A stretch of DNA of 64,000 nucleotides from Aquisalimonas sp. 2447 (lineage in GTDB: Bacteria > Pseudomonadota > Gammaproteobacteria > Nitrococcales > Aquisalimonadaceae): assembly GCF_012044895.1 (NCBI RefSeq), contig NZ_CP050695.1, positions 1,022,501-1,086,500 of the forward strand, in the 5' to 3' direction. Below are positions 55,473 to 64,000 of this stretch, piece by piece. Below the pieces are notes generated by a model that saw nothing but the letters and a program-made list of their open reading frames with translations, made no database searches and had not been told where the DNA came from. The first letter of the stretch is position 1. Every line of letters begins with the position of its first letter. The translations under genes and the position numbers were made by a program.

Positions 55473-55641
55473 CGCCGTTTTTCCCGGACCGCGTCCTCTA
55501 TTGTCGCGCCGCACTCGTGGCGGCCGGTGTCGGGCATGCCAATGCACTCGGGGCTTCTCCTGAGGAGCACGGCCCGCGCCAGCAACTGCGCGATCGCATC
55601 CGGACATACCGTACCGTCATTACAACGAGCCGAGAGCGTCG

Positions 55642-58236
55642 ATGGCCAACGTCGCGAAAGAGATTCTGCCGGTCAATCTGGAAGACGAAATGAGGCAGTC
55701 GTACCTCGATTACGCCATGAGCGTGATCGTGGGGCGGGCTCTCCCCGATGTGCGCGACGGCCTCAAGCCTGTGCATCGCCGTGTGCTGTTCGCCATGCGG
55801 GTGCTCGGCAATGACTGGAACCGCCCGTACAAGAAATCGGCCCGCGTGGTCGGTGACGTCATCGGTAAGTATCACCCCCATGGCGATTCCGCCGTCTACG
55901 ACACCATCGTGCGTATGGCCCAGTCCTTCGCCATGCGCTACATGCTGGTGGACGGCCAGGGCAACTTCGGTTCCGTGGACGGCGATGCCGCCGCAGCCAT
56001 GCGGTATACCGAAGTGCGCATGGCGCGCATTGCCCACGAGCTGCTGGCGGACATCGACAAGGAAACCGTCGATCTCATCGACAACTACGACGGTTCCGAG
56101 CAGGAGCCGGCGGTGCTGCCGGCGCGGTTCCCGAACCTGCTGGTCAACGGTGGCTCCGGTATCGCCGTGGGCATGGCCACCAATATTCCGCCGCACAACC
56201 TCGGCGAGGTGATCGACGCCAGTGTCGCGCTGATCGACGACGATACCCTCACCGTTGACGATCTTCTGGAGTATCTGCCGGGCCCGGACCTGCCCACCGG
56301 CGCCATCATCAATGGCGTCAGCGGAATTCACGAGGCCTACCGCACCGGTCGCGGGCGCCTGATCATGCGTGCCCGCACCGAGGTCGAGGAGGATCCGAAG
56401 TCCGGCAAGCAGACTATCGTGGTCAAGGAGTTGCCCTACCAGGTCAACAAGGCGCGGCTGCTGGAGAAGATCGCCGAGCTGGTCAAGGAAAAGCGTATCG
56501 AGGGCATCACCGAGCTGCGTGACGAGTCCGACAAGGACGGCATGCGCATGGTCATCGAGCTGCGCCGCGGCGAAGTGGCGGAGGTGGTGCTGAACAACCT
56601 GTTCCAGCAGACCCAGATGCAGACTGTTTTCGGCATCAATATGGTGGCCCTGGTGGACGGCCAGCCGCAGCTGCTCAGCCTGCGCGACGTGCTGGACGCC
56701 TTCCTGCGCCACCGCCGCGAGGTGGTCACCCGGCGCACCATGTACGACCTGCGCAAGGCGCGGGAGCGGGCCCATGTACTGGAAGGGCTTGCCGTGGCGC
56801 TGGCCAATATCGACCCGGTGATCGAGCTGATCAAGGCCTCACCCGGCCCCGGCGAGGCGAAGGAAGCCCTCACCGGGCGCCTGTGGGCGCCGGGCATCGT
56901 CAACGAGATGCTGGAGCGTGCCGGCGCTCAGGCGTCGCGCCCCGACGGCCTGGCGTCCGGCTACGGCCTCACCGAGGGCGGCTACCAGCTCACCGAGACC
57001 CAGGCCCAGGCCATCCTGGATCTGCGCCTGCACCGGCTTACGGGCCTGGAACAGGACAAGATCCGCGACGAATACCGGGAACTGCTGGAGCGCATTGCCG
57101 ATCTCATCGACATCCTGGACAGCACCGACCGGCTCATGGAAGTGATCCGCGAGGAGTTGGTGGCGGTCAAGGAGCAGTTCGGTGACGCCCGCAAGTCCGA
57201 GATCGTGCGCGACCATATCGATCTCACCATGGAGGACCTGATCACCCCCGAGGATGTGGTGGTGACGCTCTCCCACCAGGGCTACGCCAAGTACCAGCAG
57301 CTGGACACCTATCGCGCCCAGCGGCGCGGCGGGCGTGGCAAGAGCGCCACGGCCATGAAGGACGAGGATTTCGTCGATCAGCTGTTCGTGGCCAATACCC
57401 ACGACATGCTGTTGTGCTTCTCCAGTCACGGCAAGTGCTACTGGCTGCGCGTCTACGAGCTGCCCCAGGGCAGCCGTGGCTCCCGCGGCAAGCCCATCGT
57501 CAATCTGCTGCCGCTGGAGAACGACGAGCGTATCAACGCGGTGCTGCCGGTGCAGGAGTTCACCGAGGACCGTTTCGTGTTCATGGCCACGCGCAGTGGC
57601 ACCGTGAAGAAAACGCCGCTGACCCATTTCTCGCGGCCGCGCAGCAACGGCATCATCGCCCTGGATCTGCGCGGCGAGGACAGCCTGGTCAACGTTGGCA
57701 TTACCGACGGCGAGCGGGACGTGATGCTGCTCAGCAGTGCCGGCAAGGCCGTGCGATTCGCAGAGAGCGAGGTGCGCGCCATGGGCCGGGGCGCTGCCGG
57801 GGTGCGCGGTATGCGACTGGACGCGGGACAGCAGGTGATTGCCCTGCTCATCCTCGGCGAGGGCGATATCCTCACCGCCACCGAGAATGGCTACGGCAAG
57901 CGCACGCCGCTGGCGGACTACCCGCGGCGCGGGCGCGGCACCATGGGTGTGATCTCCATCCGCACCGGCGATCGCAACGGCGACGTCGTTGGCGCCACAC
58001 AGGTGGTGGATGGTGACGAGGTCATGCTGATTACCCGCGGCGGCACCCTGGTGCGCACGCCGGTGCATGACATCTCCGTCCTGAGCCGCAACACCCAGGG
58101 CGTGAAACTGATCAGCCTGGATACCGACGAGACCCTCATGGGCGTGACCCGGGTCGAGGCACTGGATGACGAGGAAGGCGCGGACGCGACGGCCGAGCCG
58201 TTCGACGACGACGCGCCAGGCGACGACGAGACCTGA
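55642..58236 (+). CDS. gyrA: DNA gyrase subunit A
   Basis: 864-aa breakage-reunion subunit of gyrase. The catalytic Tyr122 is in [14 protein letters not shown], same number as in E. coli. The quinolone pocket is wild type: Ser83 and Asp87 in [20 protein letters not shown]. The GyrA-box of the C-terminal pinwheel reads QRRGGRG (near residue 560), confirming gyrase rather than topoisomerase IV. An acidic tail ends the protein. Followed 87 bp later by serC. Confidence 0.97.
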   Translation: MANVAKEILPVNLEDEMRQSYLDYAMSVIVGRALPDVRDGLKPVHRRVLFAMRVLGNDWNRPYKKSARVVGDVIGKYHPHGDSAVYDTIVRMAQSFAMRYMLVDGQGNFGSVDGDAAAAMRYTEVRMARIAHELLADIDKETVDLIDNYDGSEQEPAVLPARFPNLLVNGGSGIAVGMATNIPPHNLGEVIDASVALIDDDTLTVDDLLEYLPGPDLPTGAIINGVSGIHEAYRTGRGRLIMRARTEVEEDPKSGKQTIVVKELPYQVNKARLLEKIAELVKEKRIEGITELRDESDKDGMRMVIELRRGEVAEVVLNNLFQQTQMQTVFGINMVALVDGQPQLLSLRDVLDAFLRHRREVVTRRTMYDLRKARERAHVLEGLAVALANIDPVIELIKASPGPGEAKEALTGRLWAPGIVNEMLERAGAQASRPDGLASGYGLTEGGYQLTETQAQAILDLRLHRLTGLEQDKIRDEYRELLERIADLIDILDSTDRLMEVIREELVAVKEQFGDARKSEIVRDHIDLTMEDLITPEDVVVTLSHQGYAKYQQLDTYRAQRRGGRGKSATAMKDEDFVDQLFVANTHDMLLCFSSHGKCYWLRVYELPQGSRGSRGKPIVNLLPLENDERINAVLPVQEFTEDRFVFMATRSGTVKKTPLTHFSRPRSNGIIALDLRGEDSLVNVGITDGERDVMLLSSAGKAVRFAESEVRAMGRGAAGVRGMRLDAGQQVIALLILGEGDILTATENGYGKRTPLADYPRRGRGTMGVISIRTGDRNGDVVGATQVVDGDEVMLITRGGTLVRTPVHDISVLSRNTQGVKLISLDTDETLMGVTRVEALDDEEGADATAEPFDDDAPGDDET

Positions 58237-58323
58237 GAACCCCCGGTCCGGTCGTCGCGCAGGGAAACGGCGAGCCATTCCCGCGTCAACGATTCATTTC
58301 GGAACCAAGGGGAGACATTGATA

Positions 58324-59406
58324 ATGTCCAGAGTGTACAACTTCAGCGCCGGACCGGCCGTGTTGCCGGAAGCCGTGCTCGAGAAGGCTGCCGGGGAGAT
58401 GCTCGACTGGCATGGCTCCGGCATGGGCGTCATGGAAATGAGCCATCGCGGCAAGGAGTTCGTCTCCATCGCCGCCGAGGCCGAGCAGGATCTGCGCGAT
58501 CTCCTGAACGTGCCCGACAACTACAAGGTGCTGTTCCTCCAGGGTGGCGCCACCGGGCAGTTCTCCGCGATTCCCATGAACCTGCTGCGCGGCGGTGACC
58601 GGGCCGACTACATCAATACCGGCTCCTGGTCCGAGAAGGCCATCAAGGAGGCGAAGAAGTACTGCCAGGTGAACGTCGCCTGGGGGGCGAACGAGAAGAC
58701 CCCGATGCACATCGGTGCCCCGTCCGAGTGGCAGCTGGATCCGAAGGCGTCGTATGTGCACTTCACCCCGAACGAGACCATTTCCGGCGTGGAGTTCCAC
58801 TGGGTGCCCGACACCGGTGATGTGCCGCTGGTGGCGGACATGTCCTCCACCATCCTGTCCCGGCCCATCGACGTCTCGAAGTACGGCCTGATCTACGCCG
58901 GCGCGCAGAAGAACATCGGCCCCGCCGGGCTGACCATCGTCATCGTGCGCGACGACCTGATCGGTGACGTGCTGCCGCAGACCCCGGCGGTGTGGGACTA
59001 CAAGGTCCAGGCGGACGCCGACTCCATGTCCAACACCCCGCCCACCTATGGCTGGTACCTGGCAGGGCTGGTGTTCAAGTGGCTCAAGGAGCAGGGCGGT
59101 CTGGAGGCCATGGCAGAGATCAACAAGCGCAAGGCCGACAAGCTCTACGCCGAGATCGACGACAACCCGTTCTACAGCAATCCGGTGGACCCGGCCTGCC
59201 GCTCCTGGATGAACGTGCCGTTCGTCCTCGCCGACGACAGCCTCAACGACACCTTCCTCAAGGAAGCCGAGGCGGCGGGGCTCAGCACGCTGAAGGGGCA
59301 TCGCAGCGTCGGCGGCATGCGCGCGAGCATCTACAACGCAATGCCCGAAGCCGGTGTCGACCGCCTGATCGAATTCATGCAGGACTTCGCGCGCCGCAAC
59401 GGGTGA
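58324..59406 (+). CDS. serC: Phosphoserine aminotransferase
   Basis: 360-aa PLP enzyme of serine and pyridoxal synthesis. It begins [18 protein letters not shown], and the PLP-Lys is in [13 protein letters not shown] near residue 197. [13 protein letters not shown] near 237 and the terminal [17 protein letters not shown] are family hallmarks. The ATG at 58324 lies 9 bases after GGGGAG. First gene of the serC-serA-pheA-hisC-tyrA-aroA run. Confidence 0.96.
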   Translation: MSRVYNFSAGPAVLPEAVLEKAAGEMLDWHGSGMGVMEMSHRGKEFVSIAAEAEQDLRDLLNVPDNYKVLFLQGGATGQFSAIPMNLLRGGDRADYINTGSWSEKAIKEAKKYCQVNVAWGANEKTPMHIGAPSEWQLDPKASYVHFTPNETISGVEFHWVPDTGDVPLVADMSSTILSRPIDVSKYGLIYAGAQKNIGPAGLTIVIVRDDLIGDVLPQTPAVWDYKVQADADSMSNTPPTYGWYLAGLVFKWLKEQGGLEAMAEINKRKADKLYAEIDDNPFYSNPVDPACRSWMNVPFVLADDSLNDTFLKEAEAAGLSTLKGHRSVGGMRASIYNAMPEAGVDRLIEFMQDFARRNG

Positions 59407-59461
59407 GTGTGCCCGTTTGCCTGCGCGCACGTCGTTTTCTGCCATTGACCAAGGAGTAACC

Positions 59462-60631
59462 ATGTACAAGATTCAGACGCTGAACAACATTTCCGCCAAG
59501 GGCCTCGAGCGTCTCCCCCGCGACAGCTACGAGACGGCGACGGAGATCCAGAACCCGGACGCCATCCTGCTGCGCTCCTACAAGATGCACGACATGGAAA
59601 TGCCGGAGTCCGTGCTGGCGGTGGGCCGTGCCGGTGCCGGTGTGAACAACATCCCCGTCGAGGCCATGACCGACTACGGCGTTCCGGTGTTCAACACCCC
59701 CGGCGCCAACGCGAATGCCGTCAAGGAACTGGTGATCGCCGGTATGTTCCTGGCCGCCCGGAACATCTGCCAGGCATGGGATTACACCCGTAATCTGGAT
59801 GGTGATGACGCGTCGCTGAGCAAGGAAGTGGAGGCGGGCAAGAAGCACTACCGCGGTTTCGAACTGCCGGGGCGTACCCTGGGCGTGATCGGTCTGGGTG
59901 CCATCGGCGTCAAGGTGGCCAACGCCGCCCGGGCGCTGGGCATGCACGTGGTGGGCTTCGACCCGGGCATCACCGTGAGCAGTGCCTGGGCGCTGGAGGC
60001 GGGTGTGCGCCAGGCCCACAGTGTGGATGAGCTGGTCAGTCGCAGCGACATGATCTCCCTGCATGTGCCCTACAACGACCACACCGCCAACCTGATCAAC
60101 GCCGAGCGCGTCGGCATGCTGCGCAAGGGCGGCGCGGTGCTCAATTTCTCCCGCGCTGGCATCGTCGATGACCAGGCGGTGGTGGATGCCCTGGATTCGG
60201 GCCATCTGACTGCCTACATCAACGACTTCCCCACCAATCTCACCAAGAACCACCCGCGCTGCGTCACGCTGCCGCACCTGGGTGCGTCCACGGGCGAGGC
60301 CGAGGACAATTGCGCCATCATGGTGGCCGACCAGGTGCGTGACTACCTGGAGAACGGCAATATCAAGAACTCGGTGAACTTCCCGGAGGTGAACATGCCG
60401 CGGGCCGAAGAGTGTGAGCGTATGACGGTGGTCAACGCCAACGTGCCCAACATGCTCGGTCAGATCTCCACCACCCTGGCGGACGCGGGACTGAACATCG
60501 ATGATATGTACAACAAGTCCCGCGGCGAAATCGCCTACACCGTGGTGGACGTGCACGGCACCATCCCCCGGGAAGTGGCCGACGTGATCCGCGGGATCAA
60601 GGGTGTGCTCAAGGTGCGGGTGCTCGACTGA
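59462..60631 (+). CDS. serA: D-3-phosphoglycerate dehydrogenase
   Basis: 389-aa NAD-dependent dehydrogenase starting serine synthesis. It has VGRAGAGVNNIPVE near residue 53, the Rossmann motif GVIGLGAIGVKVA near 140, catalytic Arg in VLNFSRAGIVDD near 228, and Glu/His in HLGASTGEAEDN near 275. A C-terminal ACT domain is present (about 318-389: VVNANVPNMLGQISTTLADAGLNI), suggesting serine feedback. The ATG at 59462 follows GGAG by 5 bases. Shorter than the 410-aa E. coli SerA; group resembles SerA placed next to serC in other bacteria. Confidence 0.94.
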   Translation: MYKIQTLNNISAKGLERLPRDSYETATEIQNPDAILLRSYKMHDMEMPESVLAVGRAGAGVNNIPVEAMTDYGVPVFNTPGANANAVKELVIAGMFLAARNICQAWDYTRNLDGDDASLSKEVEAGKKHYRGFELPGRTLGVIGLGAIGVKVANAARALGMHVVGFDPGITVSSAWALEAGVRQAHSVDELVSRSDMISLHVPYNDHTANLINAERVGMLRKGGAVLNFSRAGIVDDQAVVDALDSGHLTAYINDFPTNLTKNHPRCVTLPHLGASTGEAEDNCAIMVADQVRDYLENGNIKNSVNFPEVNMPRAEECERMTVVNANVPNMLGQISTTLADAGLNIDDMYNKSRGEIAYTVVDVHGTIPREVADVIRGIKGVLKVRVLD

Positions 60632-60650
60632 CGCCCCCGGAGAAGGCGGC

Positions 60651-61736
60651 ATGACCGACCGGCAACAGCTCAGTGAGGTGCGCGCGCGCATCGATGAAGT
60701 CGACCGGCAGGTGCTCGCGCTGGTCAGCGAGCGCGGGCGCCTGGCCCAGGACGTGGCCCGCATCAAGCGGGAGCACGGCGAGCAGGGCGACTTCTACCGT
60801 CCGGAACGCGAACAGGAGGTGCTGCGGCGCATCCAGTCTCTCAACGAGGGGCCGCTGTCCGACGAGGTCGTCGCCCGCCTGTTCCGGGAGATCATGTCCG
60901 CCTGTCTGGCCCTGCAGCAGCCGCTGAAGGTGGGGTTTCTCGGGCCCGAGGGGACCTTCACCCAGGCGGCGGCGTTCAAGCAGTTCGGCCATGACGTGCA
61001 GTTGCAGCCGCTGGCCACCATCGACTCCATCTTCCGCGAGGTGGAGGCCGGCGACATGAACTACGGCGTGGTGCCGGTGGAGAACTCCACCGAAGGCGTG
61101 GTCAACCATACCCTGGACTGCTTCCTCACCTCGCCGTTGCAGGTGGTGGGCGAGGTGGAACTGCGTATCCAGCAGAACCTCGCCAGTCGGGAAAGCGATC
61201 TTGCGGCGGTGCAGCGGGTGTATTCCCATCACCAGGGACTGGCCCAGTGCCGGGCCTGGCTGGATCAGCACCTGCCCGGTATCGAGCGGGTCACCGTGGA
61301 CAGTACCGCCGAGGCGGCCCGCATTGCCGCCACCGAGGCGGGCAGCGCCGCCGTGGCCGGCGATGCCGCCATTACCCTGTATCAGCTCACGACCCTGGCC
61401 GAGGGCATCGAGGATATCCACGGCAATACCACCCGGTTCCTGGTGATCGGCCGGCAGTCGCCACCGCCCACCGGCGACGACAAGACGTCCCTGGTGGTCT
61501 CCCGCGCTGACCGGCCGGGCGGTCTGGTGAATCTGCTGCAGCCCCTGGCGCGGCACGACATCAACATGACGCGCCTGGATGCCCGGCCCTCACGTCAGGG
61601 TGTCTGGGAGTACGCCTTCTTTATCGATCTGCTGGGCCACGCCGACGATGAGCATGTACGCGCGGCCCTGGCGGAGATGAGCGAGGAGGCGTCGCTGTTC
61701 CGCGTGCTCGGGTCTTACCCCCGGGCGGCACGATAA
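60651..61736 (+). CDS. pheA: Bifunctional chorismate mutase / prephenate dehydratase
   Basis: 361-aa P-protein of phenylalanine synthesis. It has an AroQ chorismate mutase domain (about residues 1-90: VRARIDEVDRQVLALVSERG) and prephenate dehydratase (about 95-275: GFLGPEGTFTQAAA, PVENSTEGVVNHTLDC, the NTTRFLVIG hallmark). A regulatory ACT domain follows (about 285-361: DRPGGLVNLLQPL). ATG at 60651 with GGAG upstream, 19 bp after serA. Confidence 0.96.
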   Translation: MTDRQQLSEVRARIDEVDRQVLALVSERGRLAQDVARIKREHGEQGDFYRPEREQEVLRRIQSLNEGPLSDEVVARLFREIMSACLALQQPLKVGFLGPEGTFTQAAAFKQFGHDVQLQPLATIDSIFREVEAGDMNYGVVPVENSTEGVVNHTLDCFLTSPLQVVGEVELRIQQNLASRESDLAAVQRVYSHHQGLAQCRAWLDQHLPGIERVTVDSTAEAARIAATEAGSAAVAGDAAITLYQLTTLAEGIEDIHGNTTRFLVIGRQSPPPTGDDKTSLVVSRADRPGGLVNLLQPLARHDINMTRLDARPSRQGVWEYAFFIDLLGHADDEHVRAALAEMSEEASLFRVLGSYPRAAR

Positions 61737-61756
61737 TCCCATCCCGTGGAGTCATC

Positions 61757-62887
61757 ATGACCGAGCTGCGATCTGCTTTCGAGCAACTGGCCGTGGAGGG
61801 TGTTCGGAGTCTGCAACCCTATGAGCCGGGCAAGCCCATGGAGGAATTGCAGCGGGAGTACGGGCTCACCGACATCATCAAGCTCGCGTCCAACGAGAAC
61901 CCCCGCGGACCCGGTGAGAGCGCCCTGGCGGCGGCCCGTGAAGCGGCGGCGACCATGCACCGGTATCCGGACGGCAATGGTTTCCGCCTCAAGCACGCCA
62001 TCGCCACCCACCACGGCGTGGCGCCGGAGGCGATCACCCTGGGCAACGGCTCCAACGACGTCCTCGCCCTGGTGGCGCAGGTGTTCCTGGGGCCGGGGCG
62101 CGAGGCGGTGTTCTCCGAGCACGCCTTCGCGGTCTATCCCATTGTCACCCTGGCCGCCGGAGCGCAGGCGCGGGTGGCGCCGGCGCTGGGTCCAGAAAGC
62201 GGCATGCCCCGGGGGCACGACCTGGAGGCCATGCTGAGCCTGATCAACGATGATACCCGGGTCGTGTTCGTGGCCAATCCCAATAACCCCACCGGCACCT
62301 GGGTGGAGCGGGAGGCCCTGAAGACGTTCCTGCAGTCCCTTCCGGAGCACGTCATCGCCGTGGTGGACGAGGCTTACTGCGAGTACGCCGAGGACACGCG
62401 CATGCCGGATGCCACCCAGTGGCTGAGCGCGTTCCCGAACCTGGTGGTCACGCGCACCTTCTCGAAGATCCACGGCCTTTCGGGCCTGCGGGCCGGCTAC
62501 AGCCTGTGCCATCCGGCGGTGGCCGACCTGTTCAACCGCGTGCGCCAGCCGTTCAACATGAACAGCTGTGCGCAGGCGGCCGCGGAGGCGGCGCTCGCCG
62601 ACACCGACTACGTACGGGAGTCGGTGACGCTGAACAACACCCAGCGGGAGTGGCTGCGGGGTGAGCTGGACGCCCTGGGGCTGGATGTGCTGCCTTCGGC
62701 GGCGAATTTCCTCTGCGTGCGCGTGGGCGATGCCGCCGCCGTGAACGAAGGACTGTTGCGCGCCGGTGTCATCGTGCGGCCGGTGGCGGGCTACGGTCTG
62801 CCGGAGTGGATCCGCGTGACCATCGGCCTGCCACAGGAAAACCAACGCTTCGTTCAAGCCCTGCGCAACATCCTGGGAAAGGACTGA
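61757..62887 (+). CDS. hisC: Histidinol-phosphate / aromatic aminotransferase
   Basis: 376-aa class II PLP aminotransferase. It has KLASNENPRGPGESA near residue 40, NPNNPTGTW near 175, and the PLP-Lys in RTFSKIHGLSGLRAGY near 235. As in Pseudomonas HisC2, the location between pheA and tyrA suggests that it also transaminates phenylpyruvate, 4-hydroxyphenylpyruvate or prephenate. Its stop overlaps tyrA by one base. Confidence 0.94.
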   Translation: MTELRSAFEQLAVEGVRSLQPYEPGKPMEELQREYGLTDIIKLASNENPRGPGESALAAAREAAATMHRYPDGNGFRLKHAIATHHGVAPEAITLGNGSNDVLALVAQVFLGPGREAVFSEHAFAVYPIVTLAAGAQARVAPALGPESGMPRGHDLEAMLSLINDDTRVVFVANPNNPTGTWVEREALKTFLQSLPEHVIAVVDEAYCEYAEDTRMPDATQWLSAFPNLVVTRTFSKIHGLSGLRAGYSLCHPAVADLFNRVRQPFNMNSCAQAAAEAALADTDYVRESVTLNNTQREWLRGELDALGLDVLPSAANFLCVRVGDAAAVNEGLLRAGVIVRPVAGYGLPEWIRVTIGLPQENQRFVQALRNILGKD

Positions 62888-63771
62888 TGGCTGCCGCAGG
62901 CCTGCAGTCCGTAGCGCTGATCGGGGTCGGGCTGATCGGTGGCTCCTGGGCCCTGGGGTTGCGCGAGGCCGGGCTCGTGGATGGCACCGTCACCGGTTGC
63001 GGACGGTCGCTGGATAACCTGGAGACGGCGCGGGAGCGGGGCATCATCGACCACGCCACCACGGATCTGCGGGACGCCGTGGGTGGCGCCGATCTCGTGG
63101 TGCTGTCGGTCCCTCTCGGCGCCGTGCGCGGCGTGCTGGAGACCATCCGCGATGACCTGGCCGATCACGCTATCGTGACGGACGTGGGTAGCGCCAAGCA
63201 GTGCGTTGTCGATGATGCCCGGCAGGTACTGGGCGATGCCGCCAGCCGTTTCGTCCCGGGGCATCCCATTGCCGGCAATGAGAAGAGCGGGGCCGCCGCC
63301 GCATTCCCGGAACTGTTCCGCGGCCGCCGCGTGATTCTTACCCCGGAGGCGGACACTGAGCGGGCCGCCGTGGAGCGAGTGCGGGCCCTGTGGGAAGCCG
63401 TTGGAGCGAGCGTTGCTTGCATGACCGCGGCGCACCACGACGACGTGCTTGCGGCCACCTCCCATCTGCCGCACATGCTGGCCTACTCCCTGGTGGACAC
63501 CCTGTCGCGCTGGTCGGACCGCGACGAAGTCTTCGCCTACGCTGCCGGCGGCTTTCGCGACTTCACCCGTATTGCCTCCAGCGACCCGGAGATGTGGCGG
63601 GATATCTGCCTGGCCAACCGGGAGGCGCTGCTGGAGGCCATGGAGCGCTACATGGCGGACCTGCAGGAACTCCGGGAGGCCGTGCGTCACGGTGACGGCG
63701 ATCGCCTGGAGGCCGTGTTCAGTCACGCCAAGGCCACCCGCGACCGTTTCGTCGCCATGCTGGAATCCTAA
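62887..63771 (+). CDS. tyrA: Prephenate dehydrogenase
   Basis: 294-aa NAD(P)-dependent enzyme of tyrosine synthesis. It has [13 protein letters not shown] near residue 14, VLSVPLGAV near 75, and the catalytic-site [10 protein letters not shown] near 127. [17 protein letters not shown] near 195 and [13 protein letters not shown] near 235 follow. No N-terminal chorismate mutase, so a monofunctional TyrA. ATG at 62887 overlaps hisC (tgATG); an earlier in-frame ATG inside hisC is not used. Confidence 0.95.
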   Translation: MAAAGLQSVALIGVGLIGGSWALGLREAGLVDGTVTGCGRSLDNLETARERGIIDHATTDLRDAVGGADLVVLSVPLGAVRGVLETIRDDLADHAIVTDVGSAKQCVVDDARQVLGDAASRFVPGHPIAGNEKSGAAAAFPELFRGRRVILTPEADTERAAVERVRALWEAVGASVACMTAAHHDDVLAATSHLPHMLAYSLVDTLSRWSDRDEVFAYAAGGFRDFTRIASSDPEMWRDICLANREALLEAMERYMADLQELREAVRHGDGDRLEAVFSHAKATRDRFVAMLES

Positions 63772-63782
63772 GGATCATCATC

Positions 63783-64000
63783 GTGAGTCAGTCAGCGCCC
63801 CCCGTCGATTTTCAGGTTCACCCCGGCGGCGCCCTGCATGGTCGCTTCCGTGTGCCGGGTGACAAGTCCATGTCCCACCGCGCGGTGATGCTGGGTGCCC
63901 TGGCAGAGGGGGACACCGAGGTCAGCGGTTTCCTGGAGGGGGCCGACGCCCTGGCGACCCTGGAGGCATTCCGGCGCATGGGCGTGAGCATCGAGGGGCC
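63783..64000 (+). CDS. aroA: EPSP synthase (3' end outside window)
   Basis: First 72 codons of 5-enolpyruvylshikimate-3-phosphate synthase, which continues beyond the right edge. GTG start at 63783, 11 bp after tyrA with AAGGA upstream. The [21 protein letters not shown] hallmark with the substrate-binding Lys-Ser is at about residues 22-42. Completes the usual pheA-hisC-tyrA-aroA order; separate from tyrA here, whereas in Pseudomonas the two are fused. Confidence 0.95.
   Translation, partial: MSQSAPPVDFQVHPGGALHGRFRVPGDKSMSHRAVMLGALAEGDTEVSGFLEGADALATLEAFRRMGVSIEG

Larger units (their letters stand above)
55378..55641. other. Space upstream of gyrA
   Basis: 264 bp. It begins with the hairpin terminator 55383-55410, then the probable promoter near 55464-55472, then about 170 bp of leader with no further structure recognised. 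Ribosome site is weak (gagccgagagcgtc). Confidence 0.6.

Overview
The window is a dense, high-GC stretch of chromosome from a gammaproteobacterium. Two blocks support this: the order gyrA-serC-serA-pheA-hisC-tyrA-aroA, and the neighbouring yciK / HAD phosphatase / ubiG / amidohydrolase / mtnA cluster, which from memory matches the gyrA region of Pseudomonas and relatives. The acidic proteins, the multiple GTAG-headed REP-like hairpins and the TAXI-type TRAP system suggest a halophilic member of the Chromatiales/Ectothiorhodospiraceae. That placement is inference. I saw no tRNA, rRNA, CRISPR array, prophage or insertion-sequence transposase.

Layout. 1-6.5 kb: a LivGHM-SBP-LivF (HAAT) ABC importer ending in an acyl-CoA synthetase gene. 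6.7-18.1 kb: a catabolic island on the minus strand with an acyl-CoA dehydrogenase, a fused TRAP permease, three tandem paralogous TAXI binding proteins, an acyl-CoA ligase and an SDR, with a divergent IclR-family regulator. 18.2-24.8 kb: ispA and xseB (minus), then parE, parC and htpX (plus). 24.9-32.3 kb: a FimX-like degenerate c-di-GMP protein, a PilZ-like protein and the complete EF-P set (epmB, efp, epmA). 32.5-37.1 kb: the spoVR, DUF444 and prkA stress operon (minus). 37.7-46.8 kb: ligA, a parvulin lipoprotein, bolA and yciI (minus), then yciO, trpS, scpA, scpB, rluB and an EndoIII-like glycosylase. 46.9-54.8 kb: small conserved genes and the yciK/squalene-synthase-like/HAD/ubiG/mtaD block, followed by mtnA, a NYN nuclease and DUF3301. 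54.8-64 kb: a cyclophilin, gyrA, and the serine/aromatic/histidine biosynthesis run, leaving the window inside aroA.

The most unusual content is between genes. Three copies of a ~160-bp core made of four consecutive hairpins (30.8, 37.4 and 42.3 kb) carry paired compensatory substitutions in their stems. Each core is enclosed by a long, near-perfect inverted repeat (25, 39 and 38 bp) that is different at every locus. A second family (30.6 and 52.3 kb, plus an inverted half copy at 31.1 kb) is built the same way, with 28-bp locus-specific arms and a completely exchanged internal stem. Both families contain a hairpin with a CAGGGATG apex. I know of no described element of this design.

In the catabolic island, a repeated 17-bp palindrome (GCGGAA-N5-TTYCGC) lies exactly 5 bp upstream of matching TTGACC/extended -10 promoters in front of two of the three TAXI genes. 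It recurs in the iclR-SDR divergent region, so the IclR protein is predicted to activate the whole set. The transported acid is not identifiable from sequence.
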